Shown: one piece after another, positions 9,601-16,900 of the stretch
Position numbering within the stretch: the stretch's first letter is position 1
Layout: each line of letters begins with the position of its first letter
Notes under the pieces: generated by a model
The model's database searches: none
What the model was told of the DNA's origin: nothing
The model's input: only the letters and a program-made list of their open reading frames with translations
Position numbers and translations under genes: made by a program
DNA from: Intrasporangium_A sp039812505
GTDB taxonomy: Bacteria; Actinomycetota; Actinomycetes; Actinomycetales; Dermatophilaceae
Assembly: GCF_039812505.1 (NCBI RefSeq)
Contig: NZ_JBDIAQ010000005.1
Location: 1 to 64,000, forward strand
Length of the DNA stretch: 64,000 bases
Reading direction: 5' to 3'

Positions 9601-10400
9601 AGTACGGCTACTCGGTCGAGCGACCGGACGCCCTCGTGCTGTGGGAGGCCCAGTTCGGCGACTTCGCCAACGGCGCCCAGACGATCGTCGACGAGTTCAT
9701 CACCAGCTCCGAGCAGAAGTGGGGGCAGCGCTCCTCGGTCGTCCTGCTGCTGCCCCACGGCTACGAGGGGCAGGGGCCGGACCACTCCTCGGCCCGCATC
9801 GAGCGCTACCTGCAGCTGTGCGCGGAGAACAACATGACGGTCGCCTTCCCGTCCACGGCGGCGTCGTACTTCCACCTGCTGCGTCGCCAGGCCTACGCCC
9901 GCCCCCGGGTGCCGCTGATCGTCTTCACCCCGAAGTCGATGCTCCGCTCCCACGCGGCGGCCAGTCCGGTCGAGGCCTTCACGCAGGGCGGGTTCCAACC
10001 GGTCCTGCCCGACAGCCGTCCGCCCTCCGACCAGGTCGACCGCGTCCTGCTGTGCTCCGGCAAGATCGTGCACGAGCTGGAGGCCGAGCGCGAGAAGCGT
10101 GGCGACGACAAGATCGCGATCCTGCGGGTCGAGCGCCTCTACCCGATCCCGCTGGAGGAGATCCGCGATGCCGTGTCCGCCTACCCCAAGGCCGAGCTGG
10201 TCTGGGTGCAGGACGAGCCCCGCAACCAGGGTGCCTGGCCGCTGATGGCGCAATGGCTGCACGAGGACCTCATCCTGCTCGGGGAGACGCGCTCCCCCTG
10301 GGTCGTGGCACGCAAGGCCTCGGCCTCGCCGGCGACCGGCTCCTCGAAGAAGCACCATGCCGAGCAGGCCGAGCTGATGGACCGGGCCTTCGCCCGCTAG
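6672..10400 (+). CDS. kgd: multifunctional 2-oxoglutarate decarboxylase/dehydrogenase Kgd
   Basis: This 1242-residue enzyme carries out the E1 and E2-type steps of 2-oxoglutarate oxidation in the actinobacterial TCA cycle. Residues 1-45 match the Kgd/SucA N-terminal segment (FGPNEWLVDELYQQYL). A Pro/Ala-rich linker to about 110 follows, with no lipoyl domain. An E2-like acyltransferase domain spans about 119-345, ending with the conserved YDHRIIQGAQSGDFL. The thiamine-diphosphate E1 region carries GMSHRGRLNVLANL near 546 and GDAAFAGQGVVAETLNLS. Length and domain order match mycobacterial Kgd, which works with separate E2/E3 subunits and is inhibited by GarA/OdhI. The start is GTG with GAAAGAGG ten bases upstream. 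Gdh and PruA nearby act on the same metabolic node. Confidence 0.95.
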   Translation: MSEQPTSQDPMAAFGPNEWLVDELYQQYLSDKNSVDRAWWSFFEDYRSDTGRGDGDGTVAAPARPDRPVAPPPAAPAPATLPAAATVTPTAAAERPSPAPAVVAEGDLVRPLRGAPARVVTNMNASLEVPTATSVRAVPAKLLIDNRVVINNHLARSRGGKVSFTHLIGYAMIKALRQMPVMNHSYVVQNGKPAIVEPAHVGFGLAIDVRKDDGSRTLVVPSIKAAQDMDFVRFWNAYEDIVRKARANKLTVEDFQGTTISLTNPGGIGTVHSVPRLMQGQGTIIGVGALEYPAEWQGASHETLNRNAVSKILTLTSTYDHRIIQGAQSGDFLRIIHQLLLGADSFYDEIFASLRIPYEPVRWIQDIDSSHDDDINKVARVQELIHAYRVRGHLMADTDPLEYKQRQHPDLDVTTHGLTLWDLDRTFATGGFGGAPFLKLRKILGILRDSYCRTVGIEYMHIQDPDQRQWIQDKVEIPYAKITHDEQLRILRRLNAAEAFETFLQTKFVGQKRFSLEGGESVIALLDRVLCRAAADGLDEVCVGMSHRGRLNVLANLAGKSYGQIFREFEGIQDPQSVQGSGDVKYHLGTEGKFVAEDGSMTKVYLAANPSHLEAVNPVLEGIARAKQDRLNLAGQDFTVLPVLLHGDAAFAGQGVVAETLNLSQLRGYRTGGTVHVVINNQVGFTTSPSSSRSSVYSTDVARMIQAPIFHVNGDDPEACVRVAELAYEFRQTFNKDVVVDMVCYRRRGHNEGDDPSMTQPLMYNLIEAKRSVRKLYTESLIGRGDISVEDAASALKDYQQQLERVFVETREATRKHEHESPAAARGASDAPDNAGLEKPTAQVLDDRAPVRSSTQTGVPVEELVRIGESFTKPPAGFTIHPKLGQLMERRARMVHEGGIDWPMAELLAFGTLLREGTPIRLAGQDTRRGTFVQRHAVLIDKKTGDEWTPLLYLGEGQARFWIYDSLLSEYAAMGFEYGYSVERPDALVLWEAQFGDFANGAQTIVDEFITSSEQKWGQRSSVVLLLPHGYEGQGPDHSSARIERYLQLCAENNMTVAFPSTAASYFHLLRRQAYARPRVPLIVFTPKSMLRSHAAASPVEAFTQGGFQPVLPDSRPPSDQVDRVLLCSGKIVHELEAEREKRGDDKIAILRVERLYPIPLEEIRDAVSAYPKAELVWVQDEPRNQGAWPLMAQWLHEDLILLGETRSPWVVARKASASPATGSSKKHHAEQAELMDRAFAR

Positions 10401-10416
10401 CGGTTCCGGTGCGGCT

Positions 10417-10457
10417 CGCGGGAGGTCCGGCCAGCCTTGTGCGACGGGCCTCCCGCG
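10417..10457 (+). terminator. hairpin after kgd
   Basis: CGCGGGAGG (10417-10425) and CCTCCCGCG (10449-10457) form a 9-bp perfect stem just after the kgd stop and before the next promoter. The loop of 23 bases is long. No T tract is present. Confidence 0.5.
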
Positions 10458-10476
10458 GCCCGGTGCACGCTCACGG

Positions 10477-10482
10477 TAGCCT
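10477..10482 (+). promoter_or_regulatory. -10 box TAGCCT, leaderless start
   Basis: TAGCCT ends six bases before the GTG at 10489, so transcription should begin at or next to the start codon. Confidence 0.6.
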
Positions 10483-10488
10483 CCAGAC

Positions 10489-10665
10489 GTGTACTTCACC
10501 GATCGCGGCATCGAGGAGCTCGCGGCCCGGCGTGGCGAGGAGGAGGTCCGGCTCGACTGGCTGGCCGACCAGTTGCGCGCCTTCGTCGACCTCAACCCCG
10601 AGTTCGAGGTGCCGGTCGACCGCCTTGCCACTTGGCTGGCCCGGCTTGACGACGACGAGGACTGA
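10489..10665 (+). CDS. small conserved actinobacterial protein, DUF6104-like
   Basis: This 58-residue protein begins YFTDRGIEELAARRGEEEV and ends in ATWLARLDDDED. I recall this as a very conserved small actinobacterial protein annotated DUF6104. It has no membrane segment and no catalytic motif; it is acidic and probably helical. Its biochemical role is unknown. The gene starts at a GTG six bases after a TAGCCT box and has no ribosome binding site, so it is probably a leaderless message. The SGNH hydrolase gene begins three bases after its stop and is probably cotranscribed. Confidence 0.8.
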   Translation: MYFTDRGIEELAARRGEEEVRLDWLADQLRAFVDLNPEFEVPVDRLATWLARLDDDED

Positions 10666-10668
10666 GCA

Positions 10669-11445
10669 GTGACCCCTCCACAGACACCCCACCCCGAGAG
10701 CCGCTCGTTCGGGGTCGGCCCGGCCTACCCCTCCGAGCACCAGCAGTTCAGCGACAGCCGCCGGTCCGGGCAGACGACAGCCGGCCCGGCCGCGGGAGCA
10801 CCCGAGGAGAGCGTCCGCCCGAGCCCCGTCGCACGGTCCGGGCCTGCGGACAGCGGGCGGGACGTCGGCATCGTCTTCCTCGGCGCCTCGCAGACGGCCG
10901 GCTACGGTGACCCCAAGGGCCTCGGGTGGGTCGGCCGCGTCGTCGCTCGCACCCAGCACCCCGACCTGGACCTGACGGCCTACAACCTGGGGGTGCGCGG
11001 CGACACCTCGGCCGATGTCGCGGCCCGCTGGGCCGCGGAGTGCCGACCGCGGTGGCGCGGCCGCGGCGAGCGGCGCCTCGTGCTTTCGGTGGGGACGAAC
11101 GACGTCCTGACCGGGATGACCCTGGCCCGGTCCAGGCTCAACCTGGCCAACATCCTCGACGAGGCCAAGACGGCGGGGGTCGCGGTCTTCGTGGTGGGTC
11201 TCGCCCCGACCCTCGACCCCGAGCTCAACCACCGGGTGCTGGCCCTGGCCGAGGCGCAGGCCGACGTGTGCGGGCGGCGCAGCGTCACCTACGTCGACTG
11301 CTTCCGGCCCCTCGTGGGTCACGACCAGTGGATGGCCGACCTGGCCGCCAGCCCCGACCACGCGCACCCCGGGCAGGCCGGCTACGGCCTGATCGCCTGG
11401 CTGGTCCTGCACAACGGCTGGAACGACTGGCTCCGGATCAGCTGA
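10669..11445 (+). CDS. SGNH/GDSL-type hydrolase
   Basis: This 258-residue predicted esterase or lipase has the SGNH blocks in order: GIVFLGASQTAGYG (nucleophile Ser, a variant of GDSL) at about 64-77, the Gly block YNLGVRGDT, LSVGTNDVLTG (Asn block), and DHAHPGQAGYG with the catalytic Asp/His near the C-terminus. The first 60 residues are Pro/Ser/Gly-rich and may be an unstructured tail or may be overcalled; no signal peptide is evident. It starts at a GTG three bases after the DUF6104 gene. The last eight bases overlap the convergent membrane-protein gene. The substrate is unknown. Confidence 0.8.
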   Translation: MTPPQTPHPESRSFGVGPAYPSEHQQFSDSRRSGQTTAGPAAGAPEESVRPSPVARSGPADSGRDVGIVFLGASQTAGYGDPKGLGWVGRVVARTQHPDLDLTAYNLGVRGDTSADVAARWAAECRPRWRGRGERRLVLSVGTNDVLTGMTLARSRLNLANILDEAKTAGVAVFVVGLAPTLDPELNHRVLALAEAQADVCGRRSVTYVDCFRPLVGHDQWMADLAASPDHAHPGQAGYGLIAWLVLHNGWNDWLRIS

Positions 11446-11863
11446 TCTCGTCGGCACCCCGGTGCGCCGGTCGATGGCGGCCGTCGGCCCGGACGGCACC
11501 AACCAACCCGGCGAGCGCGAGGACTGCCACCGCGAGGCCGATCGCGTTGCGTCCGGCGTCGTGCAGCGACCAGGCAACCGGGACGAGCAGCGCGTTCCAC
11601 AGCATCGTCGGAGTGCGCGGCCAGCCGGCGCCGCGCAGCCAGGCCCGTCCGAGCAGGCCGGCGGCGATCGCGAAGACCAGGATCAGCCCGCCGAGGGTGC
11701 CGGCCCGCGTCAGGTCGTCGGTGGCGCCGTGGCCGATCTCGTAGCCGAAGAAGGCGGAGAAGCCCAGCAGGGCACAACTTTGCAGGATCATCACGAGCGC
11801 GGCGAGACGGCGTCCCGCCGCGGCGCGGCCACCGCCGCCGTGTCCTTGGTACGGACCTGCCAC
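11438..11863 (-). CDS. small integral membrane protein
   Basis: The 141-residue product has about four hydrophobic helices (ALVMILQSCALLGFSAFFGY; TLGGLILVFAIAAGLLG; LWNALLVPVAWSLHDAG; AIGLAVAVLALAGLVGAV). I do not recognise a named family or function. The GTG at 11863 is chosen because a TACGCT box ends exactly six bases upstream, the spacing seen at other leaderless starts in this window. A GAGGGC sequence in the same spacer is a weak alternative ribosome site. It converges on and overlaps the SGNH hydrolase gene by eight bases. Confidence 0.7.
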   Translation of the reverse strand: MAGPYQGHGGGGRAAAGRRLAALVMILQSCALLGFSAFFGYEIGHGATDDLTRAGTLGGLILVFAIAAGLLGRAWLRGAGWPRTPTMLWNALLVPVAWSLHDAGRNAIGLAVAVLALAGLVGAVRADGRHRPAHRGADEIS

Positions 11864-11869
11864 GCCCTC

Positions 11870-11875
11870 AGCGTA
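11870..11875 (-). promoter_or_regulatory. -10 box TACGCT, leaderless start
   Basis: TACGCT on the minus strand ends six bases before the GTG of the membrane-protein gene at 11863. Confidence 0.5.
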
Positions 11876-12154
11876 CTTGCCCCAGGAGCAGCCGGCGGGG
11901 TGGGATCGGGCCCGGCACCTGCCTGCGGTAGTGTCCACATCTGCCGTGAACTGCCTCCGACCTATTGAGTACGGCCGCATGTGGCGGCACACTTGTTCCT
12001 GCGGACGCGTACGGAACACCTTCGTGCGCGTTTGTGTTGAGCAGGGAAGATTCCGTGGCTCGATGACGATCTGGCTCCGACAACGACGCTGGCGCCCCCA
12101 TACCGCACCGCCTCGGTCAGGCAGTGCCACACTTGACGAAGGAGCACGATCCAT
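11876..12154 (+). promoter_or_regulatory. whiB1 upstream region
   Basis: These 279 bases hold no supported gene and are less GC-rich than the surroundings. They contain a small GCCGC/GCGGC stem at 11974-11988 and should include the whiB1 promoter and leader. I could not identify a confident -35/-10 pair or a CRP-type site. Confidence 0.4.
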
Positions 12155-12403
12155 ATGGACTGGCGCGACCGCGCTGCCTGCCTCGATGTCGACCCGGAGC
12201 TGTTCTTCCCGATCGGGAACACCGGCCCGGCCATCGCGCAGATCGAGGAGGCCAAGGCGATCTGCCGGACCTGCCCCGTCATCGACATCTGCCTCAAGTT
12301 CGCGCTGGAGACCGGTCAGGACGCGGGCGTCTGGGGCGGGATGTCCGAGGACGAGCGGCGCTCGCTGAAGCGCCGCAACGCGAGGGCACGGCGCGCCGGC
12401 TGA
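12155..12403 (+). CDS. whiB1: WhiB1-type iron-sulfur transcription factor
   Basis: This is an 82-residue WhiB-family protein that binds a 4Fe-4S cluster and contacts the primary sigma factor. Cluster ligands are Cys9, Cys37, Cys40 and Cys46. The GVWGG turn lies at 58-62, followed by the basic tail RRSLKRRNARARRAG. MDWR at the start, DPELFFP and SEDERRSLKRRNAR identify it as the WhiB1 orthologue, which in mycobacteria is essential and senses nitric oxide. The ATG has GAAGGAG ten bases upstream. As in M. tuberculosis (Rv3219/Rv3220c), it converges on pdtaS, with a strong shared hairpin between them. Confidence 0.93.
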   Translation: MDWRDRAACLDVDPELFFPIGNTGPAIAQIEEAKAICRTCPVIDICLKFALETGQDAGVWGGMSEDERRSLKRRNARARRAG

Positions 12404-12429
12404 GCAGGGTCACTCCGCGCTGCCGACGA

Positions 12430-12455
12430 AGCCCGGCGAGGTCTCTCGCCGGGCT
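12430..12455. terminator. bidirectional terminator between whiB1 and pdtaS
   Basis: AGCCCGGCGAG (12430-12440) and CTCGCCGGGCT (12445-12455) form an 11-bp perfect stem with a four-base loop between convergent genes. Confidence 0.85.
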
Positions 12456-12465
12456 CTCGCGTGTC

Positions 12466-13941
12466 TCACGGCAACGCCCGCAGGCTGGCCGTGAACCGGA
12501 CTCGAGTGCCGCTGGGCCGGGCCGGCTCCCAGGTGATCCGGCCCTGCAGGTCCGCCACGAGCGACTGGACGATCTGGGTCCCGAGTCCGGAGCCGGGCGG
12601 GCGGGCCGGGTCGATGCCCAGGCCGTCGTCCTCGACGACGACCGCGACCATCGGCCGGCCACGGTCGTCGGTGCAGCGTTCTGCACTCACGGTGACCAGG
12701 CCGCCGCGGTCCGCCAGGCCGTGCTCGATCGCGTTCTGGACCAGCTCGCTGACGATCATCGCCAGCGACGTCGCATCCTCCGCCCGCAGCTGCCCGAAGC
12801 TGCCCCGCAGCTCGGTCCGGACACCATTGCCGTTGGCGGCGACATCGACGACCGCCCGAAGCCCGCGCTCGGCGATGGGGTCGAAGTCGACGGTCTCGTC
12901 GAATCCCTGGCTGAGCTGGTCGTGCACCATCGCGATCGTCCCGACCCGCCGCTCGGCCTCCTCGAGCGCGGCCCGGGCCTCTCCGTCCGGGACCCGACGG
13001 GCCTGCAGGCGCAGCAACGCCGCGACCGACTGCAGGTTGTTCTTGACGCGGTGGTGGATCTCGCGGATGATCGCGTCCTTCGTCATCAGCTCGCGCTCTC
13101 GGCGCCGGAGCTCTCCGACGTCGCGCAAGAGCACGACCGCCCCGAACCGCCGGCCCGACTCGGTGAGCGGTATCGCCCGCATGGACACGGTCGTGCCGCC
13201 GGCCTCCACCTCGGTACGCCAGGGCTGTCGTCCGGTCACGACCAACGCGAGGCCTTCGTCGACGAGGTAGTTCTCCCGCAGGTTGTCGGTCACGATCTGC
13301 GCGAGGCTCGCACCGACGACATCGCCGAGATGCCCGATCCGATGCAGGGCGGACACGGCGTTCGGGCTCGCATAGGTCACCACCCCGTCGACGTCGAGCC
13401 GAAGCACACCGTCGCCGACGCGGGGTGCGCCCCGCCGGACGCTCGCCGACGCCCCGGCGTGCGGGAACTCCCCCGCGGTCACCATCCGGCACAGTGCGTC
13501 GGCGGTGGCCAGGTAGGTGATCTCCAGCCGGCTCGGCGTGCGTGTCGTCCAGAGGTTGGTGTGCCTGGTCATGATCGCGATGACGTGGTCGCCCCGGATG
13601 ACGGGGATGAACTCCTCCCGGATCGTCGTCTCCGGGTTCTCGGCGACCTGACGGACGCGGACGGCCCGACGGTCGGCCGCGGCCTCGTCCAACAGCCCGC
13701 GGATGCGTTCCGGGTCGGCGACCTGCCCGACCTGGTCCTCGACGAAGACGAGCTGGCCCGTCGTCGGACGCACGTGCGCAACCGCCTCCCACCCGCCGTC
13801 GACCGGCCGTACCCACAGCACGAGGTCGGCGAAGGAGAGGTCGGCGATCAGCTGCCAGTCACCGACGAGCAGATGCAGCCACTCGACGTCCGGGCCTGCC
13901 AAGGTGGTCCTGCCGCGCAGGAGCTCGGACAGCGTGGCCAC
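12466..13941 (-). CDS. pdtaS: sensor histidine kinase PdtaS
   Basis: This 491-residue soluble histidine kinase has an N-terminal GAF-type domain (about 1-150), then a PAS-type domain (about 170-280). A HisKA_2 phosphoacceptor box follows (REIHHRVKNNLQSVAALLRL, His near residue 296), and then an HATPase with ELVQNAIEHG and DDGLGID. It belongs to the HisKA_2/HWE-like group whose partner PdtaR is an ANTAR RNA-binding regulator; PdtaR is not in this window. Synteny with whiB1 and length match Rv3220c. The GTG at 13941 is preceded by TAGGCT six bases upstream, so it is probably leaderless. Mycobacterial PdtaS is reported to respond to metals and nitric oxide; that is family knowledge. Confidence 0.92.
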   Translation of the reverse strand: MATLSELLRGRTTLAGPDVEWLHLLVGDWQLIADLSFADLVLWVRPVDGGWEAVAHVRPTTGQLVFVEDQVGQVADPERIRGLLDEAAADRRAVRVRQVAENPETTIREEFIPVIRGDHVIAIMTRHTNLWTTRTPSRLEITYLATADALCRMVTAGEFPHAGASASVRRGAPRVGDGVLRLDVDGVVTYASPNAVSALHRIGHLGDVVGASLAQIVTDNLRENYLVDEGLALVVTGRQPWRTEVEAGGTTVSMRAIPLTESGRRFGAVVLLRDVGELRRRERELMTKDAIIREIHHRVKNNLQSVAALLRLQARRVPDGEARAALEEAERRVGTIAMVHDQLSQGFDETVDFDPIAERGLRAVVDVAANGNGVRTELRGSFGQLRAEDATSLAMIVSELVQNAIEHGLADRGGLVTVSAERCTDDRGRPMVAVVVEDDGLGIDPARPPGSGLGTQIVQSLVADLQGRITWEPARPSGTRVRFTASLRALP

Positions 13942-13947
13942 ACCGAG

Positions 13948-13953
13948 AGCCTA
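13948..13953 (-). promoter_or_regulatory. -10 box TAGGCT, leaderless start of pdtaS
   Basis: TAGGCT ends six bases before the pdtaS GTG, leaving no space for a ribosome binding site. Confidence 0.6.
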
Positions 13954-13967
13954 CCCACCGACGGGCG

Positions 13968-16900
13968 TCACCCCGCCTCACCGTCGGCGGCCCCTGCACC
14001 GGCGCTCGCACCCGAGGCCGTCGCCGTCGCCGCGCGGGCCGGGGCAGGCGCGCCTCCGCCCGTCCGGGTCACCGTGCGCAGGGTCCGCAGCGCCACCGAG
14101 AGCGCCGCGATGCCCGGGTGGGACAACCGGTCGATGGGGCCCAACGACGCCCAGGCCCGTTCCAGTGCCTCGGAGTTGAGCTCGAACCACTGCTCGACAC
14201 GCTGCTCCGGCGAGGCGCCGTGGTCGCTGACGACGAGCGCCGCATGGGTCAGCGCACTGAGCACCGAGTAGAGGTCGTCCCGCAGTGCCCCACGCGCCAA
14301 GGAGTCCCAACGGTTCTCCCGCGGGAGGTTGGTGACCCGCGTCAGGAGCGCGTCGACGGAGAACCGCTCCGAGAGGCGGAAGTAGGTCTCCATGACGTCA
14401 CCCAGGTCGCTGCCGGTGTCCTCCGCCAGCGTGATGCAGTCGAGCAACGAGTACCGGTCGAGCAGGGAGGCCGTCTGCAGGGCCAGCTCCCCGGGGACCC
14501 CGGTGCCCTCGATCTCGGCCGCCCGGCTCAGCAACCGCTCTCGCTCGCTGCCCCTGAGCAGCTCGGAGATCCGGCCGGCGTACTGCTGGACACCCGGCCG
14601 GAACCGGTCGACCTCCGTGGCGATGTTGAACTCGCCCTTACGGTTCGTCAGGAACCAGCGGACCGCCCGGTCGAGGAGGCGCCGGAACTCGAGGTAGAGC
14701 ACGGTCTGGGCCGAGGTCGTCACGACGTTGTCGGTGGTCTCGACCGCCCGCACGAAGGCAGGCAGGTCGAAGATCTCGCGACACACGACGTAGGCGCGTG
14801 CCACGTCGTCGGGCCCGGCTCCGGTCTCCTCGGAGGCGCGGAAGGCGAACGTGATCCCGCCGCGGTTGACCATCGAGTTGACCACCGAGTTGGTGATGAT
14901 CTCACGCCGCAGCGGGTGCGCGTCGATGGCGGCGGCGTACTGCTCGCGTATCGGGGCCGGGAAGTAGTCGTGCAGCGTCTCGGCGAAGAACGGGTCGTCG
15001 GGCAGCCTCGAGGCGACGATCTGGCTCTTCAGGTAGAGCTTCGTGAAGGCCACGAGCACCGCGAACTCCGGCGACACCAGACCGAGGCCCGCCTTCTGGC
15101 GGCGCGCGATCTCGGCGGGGGGTGGGAGGAACTCGAGCGCCCGGTCGAGGTCCCCGTGCTCCGAGAGGAACTGGATGAGCCGTTCGTGCACGCTCAGCAT
15201 CAGATGCTGCTGTGCGCGAGCGTTACCGAGCAGGACGTTCTGCTCGTAGTTGTCACGCAGGACCCGGTTGGCGACATCGTCGGTCATCGACTCGAGCAGC
15301 TCGTTGCGCCGCTCCAGCGACAGCTCGCCGCTTCGGACGGGCCCGCCCAGGGCGATCTTGATGTTGACCTCGTGGTCGGACGTGTCGACCCCGGCCGAGT
15401 TGTCGATGGCGTCGGTGTTGACGCGGATTCCGGCGAAGTCGGCCTCGATCCGGCCGAGCTGGCTCATCCCCAGGTTGCCGCCCTCGCCGACGACCTTGCA
15501 GCGCAGCTCCGCACCGTTGACCCGGATGCTGTCGTTGGCCCGGTCGCCGATCTGTCCGTTGGTCTCGGACGCCGCCTTGACGTAGGTGCCGATACCGCCG
15601 TTCCAGAGCAGGTCGACCGGGGCGAGAAGGATCGCCCGCATGAGCTCGGCCGGGGTGAGGGACGCGGTATCCGCGGGCAGCCCCAGCGCCGTCGCCATCT
15701 GGCCGGAGATGGGCACGGACTTCGCCGACCGCTCGAAGACGCCTCCGCCCGCGGAGATCAGGTCGCGGTTGTAGTCGCGCCAGGACGAGCCGGGCAGCTC
15801 GAACAGGCGGCGCCGCTCGGCGTACGAGCTCGCCGCGTCGGGCTCCGGGTCGACGAAGATGTTCCGGTGGTCGAACGCGGCCACCAGCCGGATGTGCTCG
15901 GACAACATCATCCCGTTGCCGAAGACGTCACCGCTCATGTCACCGATCCCCACCACGGTGAAGTCCTGCGCCTGGGTGTCGACGCCCATCTCACGGAAGT
16001 GTCGCTTCACCGACTCCCACGCACCGCGTGCGGTGATGCCCATGCCCTTGTGGTCGTACCCGGCCGAGCCTCCGGACGCGAAGGCGTCATGGAGCCAGTA
16101 GCCGTAGTCGGCCGACTTGCCGTTGGCGATGTCGGAGAACTTGGCGGTGCCCTTGTCGGCGGCGACGACGAGATACGTGTCGTCCTCGTCGTGCCGGACG
16201 ACCCGGGGCGGCGGAACGGGCTTGCCGTCGACCAGGTTGTCCGTCACGTCGAGCATCCCGGAGATGAAGACCCGGTAGGCCTCGATCCCCTCGGCGAGCC
16301 AGGCCTTCCGGTCCACCGTCGGGTCGGGCAGCTGCTTGGCGTAGAAGCCACCCTTGGAGCCGGTCGGCACGATGACGGCGTTCTTGACCATCTGGGCCTT
16401 GACGAGGCCGAGGACCTCGGTGCGGAAGTCCTCGCGCCGGTCGGACCACCGCAGCCCACCTCGTGCGACCTTGCCGAACCGCAGGTGGACGCCCTCGACC
16501 TGCGGGCTGTAGACCCAGATCTCGAACATCGGGCGGGGTGCCGGCAGGTCCGGGATGGCCTTCGGGTCCAGCTTCAGCGAGACGTAGGGCTTCGGCCGGC
16601 CATCCTCGCCGACCTGGTAGTAGTTGGTGCGCAGGCTGCCGAGGATGATGCCCAGGAAGGCCCGGATGATGCGGTCCTGGTCGAGGCTGGCGACGCCGGT
16701 CAGCGCGTCCTTGATCTGCCCGACGATGACGTCCTCGCGCTCCTCGCGCTGTTCGCGGCCCGGTTCGTCGTCGGCGAAGGCGTCCGGGTCGAACCGGGTC
16801 TCGAACAGCTGGACGACGTCGCGGGCGATCGCCGGGTTGGCCACCAGCGCGGTCTCGATGTAGTCCTGCGAGAAGGTCGACCCGGTCTGGCGGAGGTACT

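Noticed and set aside
11876..12154. CRP-binding site upstream of whiB1
   Set aside because: Mycobacterial whiB1 is CRP-controlled, but no TGTGA-N6-TCACA-like palindrome was found here.
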